Below, one piece after another: positions 15,041 to 24,900 of a DNA stretch of 37,300 bases. Source of the stretch: Streptomyces sp. 1-11 (lineage in GTDB: Bacteria > Actinomycetota > Actinomycetes > Streptomycetales > Streptomycetaceae); NCBI RefSeq assembly GCF_007176755.1, contig NZ_BJTV01000030.1:1-37300 (forward strand). Direction: 5' to 3'. Made by a program: the position numbers and the translations under genes. How positions within the stretch are numbered: the first letter of the stretch is position 1; every line of letters starts with the position of its first letter. The notes beneath the pieces were generated by a model. That model had not been told where the DNA came from and searched no databases. It saw only the letters and a program-made list of their open reading frames with translations.

Positions 15041-15889
15041 GTGGTGAACGAGGACAACGCGCACAGGTTGGTCGACACGCTGGTGGCCCGTCATGACGAC
15101 TTCATCGCGCGCTGGGCCCAGACCGTGGGCGAGTCGCTGCAGGGGCGGCTGAGCACGGCCGAGATGGAGCGCGAGCTGACCGATCTGTACGAGGCCGTCT
15201 GCCAGGCGCTCCGCACCGGCGGCCTGGACGACCCGGGCGAGCACTTCGGCGAGGTCCGCAGCCTCCTGATCGAGCTCTCCCGCAACCGGGCCCGGCAGGG
15301 CTTCACGCCCAGCGAGACCGCGCGCAGCGTGCTGGCGCTCAAGGAGGTCCTCGAACCGGAGCTGGTCAACGGCGAGGACGGCGTCCGCGTCTACCTCAGG
15401 CTGGCCCGGCTCCTGGACGACCTCGCCCTGCTGACGACGGAGGCGTACGTCAGGACACGCGAGGAGATCATCGCCTCGCAGGCCGAGCAGCTGCTGGAGC
15501 TCTCCACGCCCGTGGTGAAGCTGTGGGACGGCGTGGTGGGCGTGCCCCTGGTCGGCACCCTGGACTCGGCCCGCACCCAGGTCGTGATGGAAAAGCTCCT
15601 GCAGACCCTGGTCGAGAGCGACTCCACGCACGCGATCATCGACATCACCGGCGTCCCGACCGTCGACACCCAGGTCGCGCAGCACCTGCTGAAGACCGTC
15701 GTCGCCGCCCGCATGATGGGGGCGCAGGCCACCATCTCGGGGATCCGGCCGCAGATCGCGCAGACGATCGTCGCCCTCGGCATCGAGTTCGGGGACATCC
15801 CCACGAACGCCTCGCTGTCCGACGCCCTGCGCCAGGCACTCAAGGAGATCGCCCGGGACACCGAGGAGAACGCGGGAGCCCTGCTGTGA
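15041..15889 (+). CDS. rsbR: RsbR-type stressosome protein
   Basis: 282 residues from GTG 15041 (GTG 15044 also possible). Residues about 1-140 are a helical RsbR_N-like sensor domain with non-haem-globin-like features; 155-275 are a STAS domain. The phosphorylatable threonines of Bacillus RsbR appear conserved at Thr210 (GVPTVDTQVA) and Thr231 (QATISGIRPQIAQ). It should assemble with RsbS into the large stressosome and hold RsbT until stress releases it. It is first of six genes joined by 4-base overlaps. Confidence 0.92.
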   Translation: MVNEDNAHRLVDTLVARHDDFIARWAQTVGESLQGRLSTAEMERELTDLYEAVCQALRTGGLDDPGEHFGEVRSLLIELSRNRARQGFTPSETARSVLALKEVLEPELVNGEDGVRVYLRLARLLDDLALLTTEAYVRTREEIIASQAEQLLELSTPVVKLWDGVVGVPLVGTLDSARTQVVMEKLLQTLVESDSTHAIIDITGVPTVDTQVAQHLLKTVVAARMMGAQATISGIRPQIAQTIVALGIEFGDIPTNASLSDALRQALKEIARDTEENAGALL

Positions 15890-16254
15890 CCGACCGCGTT
15901 CCCGTACTGAAGATCGGTGACACGCTGCTGGTCTCCATCCAGACCGATCTGGAGGACCAGATGGTGATGGACCTGCAGGAGGACCTCTCCAGCCGGATCG
16001 TCGAAACGGGCGCCAGAGGCGTGGTCATCGACATCTCCGCACTGGAGATCGTCGACTCCTTCGTCGGACGGATGCTCGCCACCAACGCGTCCATCTCCCG
16101 GATACTCGGGGCCGAGACGATCGTCGTCGGCATGCGGCCCGCCGTCGCCATGACGCTCGTCGAACTCGGCCTCTCCCTGAACGGTGTCCGCACGGCACTC
16201 AACCTCGAGCGCGGACTCAGGCTCCTGCGGCGGCTGACCGCGGGCCGCGCATGA
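15886..16254 (+). CDS. rsbS: RsbS-type stressosome scaffold (STAS domain)
   Basis: 122 residues, GTG 15886 overlapping the rsbR stop. A lone STAS domain of normal length. Ser58 in EIVDSFVGRML is at the site phosphorylated by RsbT in Bacillus RsbS (Ser59). It forms the stressosome core with RsbR and sequesters RsbT; phosphorylation releases the kinase, and an RsbX phosphatase resets it. All three partners are in this operon. Confidence 0.93.
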   Translation: MTDRVPVLKIGDTLLVSIQTDLEDQMVMDLQEDLSSRIVETGARGVVIDISALEIVDSFVGRMLATNASISRILGAETIVVGMRPAVAMTLVELGLSLNGVRTALNLERGLRLLRRLTAGRA

Positions 16255-16667
16255 GGAACTACGCGCAGGAAGCCACGAGCGAGAGCGTGCCGGTCGCCAG
16301 CAGCGCCGATGTCGTCACCGCACGGCAGATGGTCCGCACCCTCGCCCAGCGCAGCCGCCTGTCGCTGGTCCACCAGACCAAACTGGTCACGGCGGCGAGC
16401 GAACTGGGCCGCAACATGCTCATCTACGGCGGAGGCGGCGTCGTCCGGGCGGCCACCGTCGGCGAAGCGGGCCGCACCGGGATCTTCGTGGAGTTCGCCG
16501 ACCAGGGGCCCGGCATCCCCGACATCGACCTGGCCCTGACCGACGGCTGGACGTCCGGCAACGGCATGGGCCTCGGACTGAGCGGCGCCAAACGGCTCGT
16601 CGACGAGTTCGACATCGAGTCGGGACCGACGGGCACCACGGTGCGCATTGTGAAGTGGGGCCGGTGA
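16251..16667 (+). CDS. rsbT: RsbT-type serine/threonine kinase (switch protein)
   Basis: 138 residues, ATG 16251 overlapping rsbS. It is a GHKL-type ATPase: N box with Asn55 (ELGRNMLIYGGGG), G1 box DQGPGI (84-89) and G2 box GMGLGL (105-110). RsbT phosphorylates RsbR and RsbS and, once free, activates a downstream PP2C phosphatase. The two PP2C proteins encoded further down this operon are natural targets. Confidence 0.93.
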   Translation: MRNYAQEATSESVPVASSADVVTARQMVRTLAQRSRLSLVHQTKLVTAASELGRNMLIYGGGGVVRAATVGEAGRTGIFVEFADQGPGIPDIDLALTDGWTSGNGMGLGLSGAKRLVDEFDIESGPTGTTVRIVKWGR

Positions 16668-17704
16668 CCGCGACCCTGGTCTGCGAAGCCGGTGACGTCA
16701 CCTGGCTGCGCGCGGACGTCGCCCTCGCGGCGGCCGCGCGCCGCACCGCCGGACACCTCGCCCGCAGCATCGGCCTGAAGGCCGAACGCGTCGCGCAGGT
16801 CGAACTGTGCGTGACCGAAATGGCCACGAACATCCTCAAGCACGCGGAGGACGGCGCCCTCGCCCTGCACGTGGTCCGCTCCCGCGACCGCGCCGCCGTG
16901 GAATGCCTGGCCCTGGACACCGGACCCGGCATGAGGGACCTCGGCGCGGCCCTGCGCGACGGCACCTCGGGAACCGGAACGCTGGGCATCGGGCTCGGCG
17001 CCATCGCACGCACGGCCGACAGCTTCGCCGTGCACACCCTGCCGGGCCGCGGCTCGGTCGTCCACACCCGGTTCTGGACCCCCGACGGCCCCCCGCCGGA
17101 CGCCGGCCCCGTCGAGGCCGGCGGCCTGACCCGCCCGATCGGCGGCGAACAGGTCTGCGGGGACACCTGGGCCGTGCGCACCGTGGCACGCGACGACGGT
17201 GAGGCCACGCTCGTACTGATGTGCGACGGCCTGGGGCACGGGCCCCTGGCCGCCCGCGTCTCGGAGCTGGCCCGCGGCGCCTTCCGCGAGAGCAGGGGCA
17301 CCAGCCCCGGCGCCGTCATGCAGGACGTGCACCGCGCACTGAAAGGAACCCGCGGCGCCGCGGTCGCCCTCGCCCTCATCGACGCACGACGCCACCGCGT
17401 GGAACTCATGGGCGTCGGCAACATCAGCGCCCTGGTCACCGCCGACGGCGGCCGCACGGGACTGCTGTCCCTGCCCGGCATCGTCGGCCTGCAGCTTCCG
17501 CGCCCGCGCACCTTCGACGCCGCGTTCCCGCCCGGCGCCGTGCTGGTCATGCACTCCGACGGCCTCAGCGACCGGTGGAAGCCCGCCGACTTCCCCGGTC
17601 TGTTCGCCCACCACCCCTCCCTCGTCGCAGCCCAGCTCCTCAACCAGGCCGGCGTCCGCCGCGACGACGCCGGCATCGTCGTGGCCGGGCACAGGCGGCC
17701 GTGA
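16664..17704 (+). CDS. ATPase-RsbX-type phosphatase fusion
   Basis: 346 residues, GTG 16664 overlapping rsbT. Residues 1-130 are a second GHKL ATPase domain (ELCVTEMATNILKHAEDG, DTGPGM, TLGIGLGAI). Residues about 145-346 are a short SpoIIE/PP2C-like phosphatase (GGEQVCGDTWAV, MCDGLGHGPLA, MHSDGLSDRW, DDAGIVVAG), similar to RsbX. Bacillus RsbX has no ATPase part; this fusion is usual in actinobacterial versions. It probably dephosphorylates RsbS/RsbR to reset the stressosome. Confidence 0.88.
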   Translation: MTATLVCEAGDVTWLRADVALAAAARRTAGHLARSIGLKAERVAQVELCVTEMATNILKHAEDGALALHVVRSRDRAAVECLALDTGPGMRDLGAALRDGTSGTGTLGIGLGAIARTADSFAVHTLPGRGSVVHTRFWTPDGPPPDAGPVEAGGLTRPIGGEQVCGDTWAVRTVARDDGEATLVLMCDGLGHGPLAARVSELARGAFRESRGTSPGAVMQDVHRALKGTRGAAVALALIDARRHRVELMGVGNISALVTADGGRTGLLSLPGIVGLQLPRPRTFDAAFPPGAVLVMHSDGLSDRWKPADFPGLFAHHPSLVAAQLLNQAGVRRDDAGIVVAGHRRP

Positions 17705-20052
17705 GCGGCGGGCCGGCCGCCCAGGAACTGGTCACGATCGCCCTGCGGGAGGACCGGGACGTCTTCGCCCTGCGCCGGTTCAGCCAGTCCGCGTGCCGGG
17801 TCACCGGCATCGCGGGCCCCCCTCTCGTCCGCCTCGCCACCGTGGTGAGCGCGGCCGGCGAACACCTCCTGGGCGCCGCCCGGCTCACCGCACGGCTCTG
17901 CCTGGAGGACACCGGCCACCCCATGCTGTCCGTACGCTTCCGCTGGCACGGACCGGCCCGTCCCCGGCCCGAGATGCTCAAGTCCGCCACCCGCCTGCTC
18001 GACGCGTGCACCTACCGCCCCCCGCAGCCAGGCGGCGGCCACGAGCTGACCTTCGCCCTGCGCGCCCCCGCCACCGCCCGGCCCCTGCCCGAACTCGCCG
18101 CCGACATCGCCGGCAGACTCAACCGGGCGGACGGCCTGGACCTCATCGACACCCTGCGCGTGCAGAACAGCCAGCTCCTGGCCGCCCTGGAGGAATCCCA
18201 GCAGCAGCAGGAGGAACTGCAGCAGCTCAACGCCGAACTGGAGGAGACCAACGCCGGCGTGGTCGCGCTCTACTCCGAACTGGCCGGCGAACTGGAGAAG
18301 ACCAACAGCGGCGTCGTCGCGCTGTACGCGGAACTGGAGGACAAGTCCCGCCAGCTGGAGCTGGCCGACGAGTACAAGACCCGCTTCTGGGCCAACGTCA
18401 GCCACGAGCTGCGCTCCCCGGTGAACTCCGTCATCGCCCTCACCCGGCTCCTGCTGGACCCCGCCGCCGACGCCCTGACCCCCGAGCAGAGCCAGCAGGT
18501 CGCCCTCGTGCAGTCCTCCGGCAGCACCCTCCTGGCCCTCGTCGACGAACTCCTCGACGTCGCCAAGGCCGAGTCGGGCAGGCTGGAGCCGCACCCCGCC
18601 GACACCGACCTGCGCTCCGTCCTGCACCAGCTGCGCGGCACCCTCCACGGCACCGCGCACCCCACCGTGAGCCTGCACATCCCCGACTACGCCCAGCGGT
18701 CCGTCCTGCACACCGACGAGACCATGCTGACCCGCGTCCTGCGCAACCTCCTGTCCAACGCGCTGAAGTTCACCGTCGAGGGCTCCGTCACCCTGGACGT
18801 CACCGAACACGACCGCAACGGCGCCGACTGGTTCGTCTTCACCGTCCTCGACACCGGCGTGGGCATCCCCGCGGACGAACTGGACCACGTGTTCGAGGAG
18901 TTCTACCAGGTACGCGGCCCGCACCAGCGCGGCCGGGCCGGCACCGGACTCGGACTGCCCTACGCCCGCAAGCTCACCGAACTGCTCGGGGGCACCCTCA
19001 CCCTGCACAGCGAGGCGGGACGCGGCACCCGCGTCACCGTGGAACTGCCCGGCCGCACCCCCGCCCCCACCCCGCCCACGCCCGGCACCCCCGCCCCCGC
19101 GGGACCCGGGCGGAGCACCGCACCGCGGGCACCGATCTGGCGGTCGGTGGTGGTCGTCGACGACGACGAGGCCTTCCTCGCCGGCCTGCGCCCCGTCCTG
19201 GAGCAGCTCGCCGCGGCCGTCACGATCCTCACCGACAGCACCCGGGCCGTGCGGACCGTCGAACGAGAACGCCCCGACGCCGTCCTCCTCGACCTGAACA
19301 TGCCCGGCGCCGACGGCTACCAGGTCCTCGCCCTGCTGGCCGCCGACCCGGCCACGGCCCACCTCCCCGTGGCCGTCCTGACCGCCCTGGACCCCGCCCA
19401 CGTCGACCGCTCCCGCCTCACCCACGCCCGCGCCGTCCTGAACAAGTCACACCTGACGGCCGAGCGCATCGCCACAGCCATGACCGGCCCGCCGGGTCCG
19501 CCGGGTCCACCCGGTCCGCCTGGTCCGTCCGACCCACCTGGTCCGTCCGGTCCGTCTGGCCCGCCTGGTCCGCCCGGTCCGCCTGGTCCGTCCGACCCAC
19601 CTGGTCCGTCCGGTCCGTCTGGCCCGCCTGGTCCGCCCGGTCCGCCTGGTCCGTCCGACCCACCTGGTCCGTCCGGTCCGTCCGGCCCGCCTGGTCCGCC
19701 CGGTCCGCCTGGTCCGTCCGACCCACCTGGTCCGTCCGGTCCGTCCGGCCCGCCTGGTCCGCCCGGCTCGCCTGGTCCGTCCGACCCACCTGGCCCGTCC
19801 GGCCCGTCCGACCCGTCCGACCCGCCTGGTCCGGCCGGCTCGCCTGGTCCGTCCGACCCGCCCGGCCCGTCCGATTCATCCGATCCGTCCGGCCCTTCCG
19901 GCCCGCCGGGTCCGCCGCGACACCCCGCGGCACCGCCTCACCGGCCGGCGCCGACCGGCGCCCCCGCACCGGCCGGCCCTCCCGGGCCCCCGCCGACCGC
20001 CGAGCCCGCAGACCCACCCGCCCACGACCGCAGCGCCGAGGAACGCCGATGA
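17701..20052 (+). CDS. Hybrid histidine kinase with collagen-like C-terminal tail
   Basis: 783 residues, GTG 17701 overlapping the previous stop. Residues 1-125 resemble a degenerate RsbT-like ATPase; 150-225 are a coiled coil with two near-repeats (EETN-GVVALYSEL). The kinase core has His235 (ANVSHELRSP), N box (LSNALKF, about 352-358), G1 DTGVGIP and G2 GTGLGLP. A receiver domain (482-590) has the acidic triad, Asp531 (LLDLNMPG) and Lys582. From 595 to about 735 is a Gly-Pro-Pro/Ser tail with a 21-residue period in which one Gly per unit is Asp. No membrane segment, so it is a cytoplasmic sensor. The signal probably passes to the next gene's receiver. Confidence 0.9.
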   Translation: MSGGPAAQELVTIALREDRDVFALRRFSQSACRVTGIAGPPLVRLATVVSAAGEHLLGAARLTARLCLEDTGHPMLSVRFRWHGPARPRPEMLKSATRLLDACTYRPPQPGGGHELTFALRAPATARPLPELAADIAGRLNRADGLDLIDTLRVQNSQLLAALEESQQQQEELQQLNAELEETNAGVVALYSELAGELEKTNSGVVALYAELEDKSRQLELADEYKTRFWANVSHELRSPVNSVIALTRLLLDPAADALTPEQSQQVALVQSSGSTLLALVDELLDVAKAESGRLEPHPADTDLRSVLHQLRGTLHGTAHPTVSLHIPDYAQRSVLHTDETMLTRVLRNLLSNALKFTVEGSVTLDVTEHDRNGADWFVFTVLDTGVGIPADELDHVFEEFYQVRGPHQRGRAGTGLGLPYARKLTELLGGTLTLHSEAGRGTRVTVELPGRTPAPTPPTPGTPAPAGPGRSTAPRAPIWRSVVVVDDDEAFLAGLRPVLEQLAAAVTILTDSTRAVRTVERERPDAVLLDLNMPGADGYQVLALLAADPATAHLPVAVLTALDPAHVDRSRLTHARAVLNKSHLTAERIATAMTGPPGPPGPPGPPGPSDPPGPSGPSGPPGPPGPPGPSDPPGPSGPSGPPGPPGPPGPSDPPGPSGPSGPPGPPGPPGPSDPPGPSGPSGPPGPPGSPGPSDPPGPSGPSDPSDPPGPAGSPGPSDPPGPSDSSDPSGPSGPPGPPRHPAAPPHRPAPTGAPAPAGPPGPPPTAEPADPPAHDRSAEERR
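19490..19915 (+). repeat. 63-bp tandem repeats encoding collagen-like triplets
   Basis: At least four near-identical 63-base units (first around 19517-19579, then continuing to about 19768), with diverged units to 19915. Each encodes GPPGPSDPPGPSGPSGPPGPP or a close variant (one GPP to GSP). The sharp identity between units points to recent expansion by slippage or unequal exchange. Confidence 0.85.
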
Positions 20053-21689
20053 GCCACGCACTGGAACAGGACAGATCTCCGGCACAGATCCTCGTCGTGG
20101 ACGACAACCCCACCAACCGCTACGTCCTGGCCACCACCCTGCGCCGCGCCGGACACCAGGTCCTCGAGGCCGAAGACGGCACCCGGGCCCTGGAACTGCT
20201 CGCGCCCGGCGGCGAGCAGCCGGAGGCCGCCGTCATCGACGTCCGGCTCCCGGACATCACCGGCCTCGAGGTGTGCGAGCGCATCAAGAGCGACCCGCTC
20301 ACCGCCTCCATCCCGGTGATCAACATCTCGGCGTCCGCCATCACCGTCCAGGACCGCACCCAGGGCCTCTACCGCGGCGCGGACGCCTACCTCGTCGAAC
20401 CGATCGCCCCCGACGAACTCCTCGCCACCATCACCGCGAGCCTGCGCTACGCCCGGGCCCGCCGCCGCGCCGAGCGCCTGGCCGAACGGCTGCACCTGCT
20501 CAACACCGTGACCCTCGCCCTGTACAGCGCCCCCGACGCGGGCGAACTGATCCGCGCGACGGCCAAGGGCGCGGCGGCCCTCCTGCGCTGCGCCGCCGCC
20601 GCGATCCTCACCACCCCCCAGGGCCACCCGGTCATCGCCCACACCTGGCACGACGACCCGGCGGACACTTGCTCCGCCGAGCCGCAGACACATCCCGCGC
20701 CCGGCTGGGCCCAGGACGGCGAACGAGTGCGGGCCTGGGCCGCCACCGGGCAGGCCGTCCCCCTGCCCTGCCTGCCCGCCGAACTGAAGGCCCCCGCCGA
20801 CCGCCGCGTGGTCGTGGGCCGCACCAAGACCGAACGGCCCCCGGTCGCGCTCCTCGTCCCCGCCGGCGCCCTGACGACCCAGGACGACGAACGGCTCCTC
20901 ACCCAGCTCACCCAGGCCTGCGCACTGGCCCTGGAAGCACTGCGCAGCTACAGCGAGGAACACGCCCTGGCCCTCACCCTGCAACGCAGCTTCCTCCCCG
21001 AGAGCCTGCCCCACACCGCACGCGCCGACCTGGCCGTGCGCTACCTCCCGGCCGGCGACCACACCGAGATCGGCGGCGACTTCTACGAGGCCATCGACAC
21101 ACCGGCCGGCCTGGTCGTCGCCGTCGGTGACGTCGCCGGCCACTCCCTGGACGCCGCCATGGTGATGGGACAGATCCGCCACGCGCTGCGCGCCTACGCC
21201 ACCGAGGGCCACCCGCCCCAGGCGATCCTCTCCCGCCTGGACCGCCACCTGACGACCGTCCAGCCCGGTGCCACCGTGACCCTGTGCGTCGTCCTGGTCG
21301 ACCACCGCCACGACACCCTCCACATCGCCAACGCCGGACACCTGCCGCCCCTGCTGCGCGCCCCCGACGGCACCACCGCCTACGTCACCGAGCACGGCCC
21401 GCTGCTCGGACTCGGCCTGCCCCACCCGCCGGCCCACCAGGTCACCGCACCCCCCGGAACACTCCTGCTGCTCGTCACCGACGGCCTGATCGAGCGCCGC
21501 CACGAGGACCTCCAGACGTCCCTCGCCTCCCTGGCCGACGTGGCCGGCGAGGACTCCGCCGACCCCGAGGAGACCTGCACGCGCCTGCTGCGGCGGCTGT
21601 CCCCCGACGGAAACGACGACGTGGCCCTCATGGCCGTACGCCTCAACCCCACCACCACCGCCCGACCGCACCCCCTGCCGAGGCCGTAA
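20049..21689 (+). CDS. Response regulator with GAF-like and PP2C (SpoIIE) phosphatase domains
   Basis: 546 residues, ATG 20049 overlapping the kinase stop. Receiver domain 13-135 with Asp18, Asp19 and phospho-acceptor Asp64 (AVIDVRLPD), but the usual KP is EP (YLVEPIAP, Glu117), which should weaken normal switching. A helical linker and a GAF-like region follow (about 150-300), then the PP2C phosphatase (EIGGDFYEAI, VAVGDVAGHSLDAA, LLVTDGLIERR, GNDDVALMAV). It is the likely output of the operon, dephosphorylating an anti-sigma antagonist as RsbU/RsbP do. Confidence 0.92.
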   Translation: MSHALEQDRSPAQILVVDDNPTNRYVLATTLRRAGHQVLEAEDGTRALELLAPGGEQPEAAVIDVRLPDITGLEVCERIKSDPLTASIPVINISASAITVQDRTQGLYRGADAYLVEPIAPDELLATITASLRYARARRRAERLAERLHLLNTVTLALYSAPDAGELIRATAKGAAALLRCAAAAILTTPQGHPVIAHTWHDDPADTCSAEPQTHPAPGWAQDGERVRAWAATGQAVPLPCLPAELKAPADRRVVVGRTKTERPPVALLVPAGALTTQDDERLLTQLTQACALALEALRSYSEEHALALTLQRSFLPESLPHTARADLAVRYLPAGDHTEIGGDFYEAIDTPAGLVVAVGDVAGHSLDAAMVMGQIRHALRAYATEGHPPQAILSRLDRHLTTVQPGATVTLCVVLVDHRHDTLHIANAGHLPPLLRAPDGTTAYVTEHGPLLGLGLPHPPAHQVTAPPGTLLLLVTDGLIERRHEDLQTSLASLADVAGEDSADPEETCTRLLRRLSPDGNDDVALMAVRLNPTTTARPHPLPRP

Positions 21690-21735
21690 AAGGGGCAGCC
21701 CCGTGCGCCGGAACCGCCGCCCGGCCTCCGTGCGC
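21690..21735 (+). other. Short gap after stressosome operon
   Basis: Contains a small GGGGCAGCCCC hairpin (about 21692-21702) just after the stop at 21689, perhaps a weak terminator. Confidence 0.3.
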
Positions 21736-21895
21736 TATAGTTGATCTTGAGGTCGCCGCCGGAACCCCGGTCGGCCGCCCGTGCGTTGGTGGTCCAAGGA
21801 AAGACGTCCCGCTTCCTGCGGGGAGATGCAGGTGCAAGGCCTGCCCGGCGCTCCACACACCGAGACCCCGCCTCCACGCTGGAGGCGGGGTTCTT
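21736..21895 (+). ncRNA. Probable structured small RNA with own promoter and terminator
   Basis: A -10-like TATAGT (21736-21741) is followed by about 150 bases with successive hairpins: GCCG/CGGC around CCGGAACCCCGG, CCCGC-TTCCT-GCGGG, and GCAGG-7-CCTGC. It ends in a textbook terminator (10-bp stem 21866-21890 plus TTCTT). No open frame fits this layout. The -35 is poor. The ordered hairpins near GGAAAGACGTCCCGC recall transposon-end guide RNAs (TnpB omega RNA), but no tnpB is here; that link is only a thought. Confidence 0.45.
21866..21895 (+). terminator. Intrinsic terminator
   Basis: CCCCGCCTCC-ACGCT-GGAGGCGGGG is a perfect 10-bp stem followed by TTCTT. It ends the small RNA and may also act from the other side on the rhamnosidase gene ending at 21964. 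Confidence 0.85.
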
Positions 21896-21963
21896 CGCAT
21901 CCCCGGATGCGGCCGGGGCCGCACCCGCCCGGCACCGGACGGATACGGCCCCCGTGCGGCGCC

Positions 21964-24900
21964 CTACAGCTGCGCCTGCCCGTAGGGGACGACCCGCACC
22001 GGGCCCGTCAGCCCGTACGGCTGGCGGGCCGTCGTGCCGAAGACGGCCGGGTTGGTGATCCGCAGCCGGTTGACCAGGGGCGTGGCGACCTCGACCTCGA
22101 TGACGTTGTCGCCGCCGCGCAGCCGCGTGCCCAGGTCGGCCACCGGGTGGGTCCGGTCGATCGCCGGCAGCGGCTCGCCGTTGACCGTCACCCGGCAGGT
22201 GTCGCTGACCTGCCCGAGTTCGAGGTAGGCGCCGTGCGCCGCGCTCCAGCCGGCGGGCAGCGTGAGCGTGGTGCGGTAGGTGCCGATGCCCGCCACGTCG
22301 GCGAGTTCGGGGATCTGCGACCACGGCAGCAGCTGGGTGAGGGTGAGTTCGTGCCGCGTGACCTCGGTGCGGGCCGCAGAGGAGCCGGGCCGCCAGTCCT
22401 CCACGGTCAGCTTCCAGCTCGTCGGCGTGAGGGGGCCGGGCACGTCGCCGATGCGGGTGGTGACCGTACGGCCCTGGGACAGCCGGGTGGTGTACGTGCC
22501 CGCGGCGGCCGCCCGCACGGCCAGCCCGTCCTCGGTGAACAGCGCCCGGTCCGCGTCGGTGGCCACGGCGTGCGGCCGGTTGCCGAGCCGGCCGGCGAAC
22601 AGGCCGGGCCGGCCCAGCGCGACGATCAGCGTCTGCCCGGGCTGCAGCCGCACGCGCAGGGTGATGTCGTCGCCGTCCTCGCTGTACTGAGCGAGCCGCA
22701 CGATCTCACCGCTCCACGCGTCCAGCACGTACGGCACGGTGTTCTTCCCGACGGTGCGGCGCAGCGTGACGTCGTGGTCGACCGCGGCGACGGCGGGCTT
22801 GACGGTCTCGGCGTGCTTGCCGTTGCACAGGTAGTAGAAGTCCGCCTCCTCGGTCACCCGGTGGGCGTTGAGCACCGTGGACGCGGCCGGGTACCGCACG
22901 TCGGCGCTGACGCCCAGCTGCGCCAGCGCCGCGCCGACGGCCGTCTTGTCGCTGACGCGCCGCACGTTGGCCAGGGCGAGGAGTTCGCCCATCACCTGCC
23001 GCAGCCGGCCGCTCTCCCCGTCCGCCGGCACACCGGGGGTGAGCGCCTGGTCGAAGGCGCCCAGGAACACCACCGGCAGTCCCGCCCTCGCCAGCGCCAG
23101 CAGCTTTTCCGCGTCGGCCAGGGCGAGGGTGGGGGAGGAGGAGTAGAAGAAGTCGCCCTCCACGAACAGCGCCTTGTAGGCGGGCCCGTCCGGCGCGAGC
23201 CGGCCACCGCGGACGGTGGCGTTCGGCAGGTCGAGCAGCGGGCTGCTGAGGAACTGGTGGGTCCAGCCCAGCGGCACGCCGGTCGAGGTGAACCAGGACG
23301 CGCCGATGCCGGTGGCGGTGTAGCCGGTCTGCCGGAAGACCGCCACGTCCGCGCGGGGCGTACCGCTCTGCAGCACCGCGTGCACCCGGCCGAGGTAGCC
23401 GGAGATGTCCGCCACGTGCCGCCAGGTGGGCTGCCGCGGCCCCCACGACTCGCCGTAGCCGGGCGCTCCGTTGTACGGGCTGAACGCGGCGAACCCCGGC
23501 CAGCTCACCCCGGGGGCGGTGGCGTAGGAGAAGCCGTGGATCACCGTCTGGTTGACGCCGGCCGCGTACGCGCCGCCCATGGTGCGCAGGAACCGGTCCC
23601 AGGTGGTGCTGTACGCCGAACCGGCGTACGCCCCCGCCTCGCAGGACAGCACGGTGTGCCCGGCCATGTCCCGGCCGCCGGCCAGGCACCGGTAGTCGTC
23701 GAGGTTCTTGAAGCCGAGCGACTCGCCCTCGGGGATGTCCAGCAGCGCGCCCGTGGAGATGGCGTCGGTCTGCAGCCCGTACGGCTGGGACCGCAGCCGC
23801 ATGCCGAGCCCGTGCGCCCAGTCGCGCAGGGCGCTGACGTGGTGGCGGTTGTACAGCTGGGAGACCGTCTCCCAGAAGTCGTGCCGGATCTCCTGGGTGA
23901 GCTGCGCCTCGAACGCGAACACCTGGTTGCCCTTGTCCAGCACGAGGGCCGCGAGGTGCGGCAGCAGCGGGCGCCCGGTGTGCTCCTTGAAGGCCTCGGG
24001 CAGTGCCGGCGTCCACTGCAGGCCGTTGGTCTCCAGTTCGAGGGAGTCCTCGAAGAAGGCGCCGCCCGCGGCCCGCAGCAGCCGGCGCACGGCAGGGGTG
24101 AGGATCTGCTGCTCCCAGTAGCCGGTGACGGCGGCGGTGCCCGCGGCGCTGAAGTGGTCGACGACGCAGGCGGCGGGCACGGAGTGCGGGCCGGCCTCGG
24201 GCTGCTGGCCCGAGCCGCGCTGCCAGTAGGAGATCAGCACCCAGTCGCCGTCGTCGGGGGCGGTCCAGGTCAGCTTCCCGTCCCTGACGCGGTCGCCGAG
24301 GTCGGTGACGCTGGCGGCGTCCAGACCGGTCTCCTTGCGGGTGGAGTGGGCGGTGTTCACCCGGGCGGCCTGGACGCCGAGGAGCATCTGCTCGCCGACG
24401 CCGGAGGCGGCCGCGCGCACGGACGCGGGCACCGGGCCGTCGTAGGTGGTGCCGCCGGCCACCAGGACCTGGCCGTGGGCGAGTTCCTTCACCGCGGCCT
24501 CGTCGTCGGGCGTGACGCCCGGCACCGCGGTGGGCCAGCTCGGGCCCAGGGTGAGGTCGATGGTGAGCCCGCGTCTGGCGGCCCGCTGGAGGGCGGCCTC
24601 CACGCCGTCGCGCCAGGGCCGGCTTCCCCAGCCGTGGCGAGCGGTGTCCAGGGCGGCCGTGTCCCTGATGCTGTGGTGGACGGCGGCGATCTCGGCGCCG
24701 CCGAAACCGGCGTCGGCGATCTGGTCCACCTCGCGGGCGATCTCGTCGGGGTCGACCAGCCCGTCCGGCCACCACCAGCGGAACTTCGGCCGGACGGCGC
24801 GTGAGGGGTCGGCGAACCAGTCGGCGCCGGTGAACCGCCCGGCCGGGTCGGCGGCCGCCGGGGCCGCGGGGAGCACCGGGCCGAGGGCGGCGACGGTCCC

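Noticed and set aside
16420..19425. Minus-strand open frame of 1001 codons
   Set aside because: Entirely antisense to the stressosome operon; composition is GC-skewed noise with no domain.
19490..19915. Regular repeats considered as a CRISPR array
   Set aside because: Units are contiguous without unique spacers and stay in the kinase reading frame as Gly-Pro triplets.
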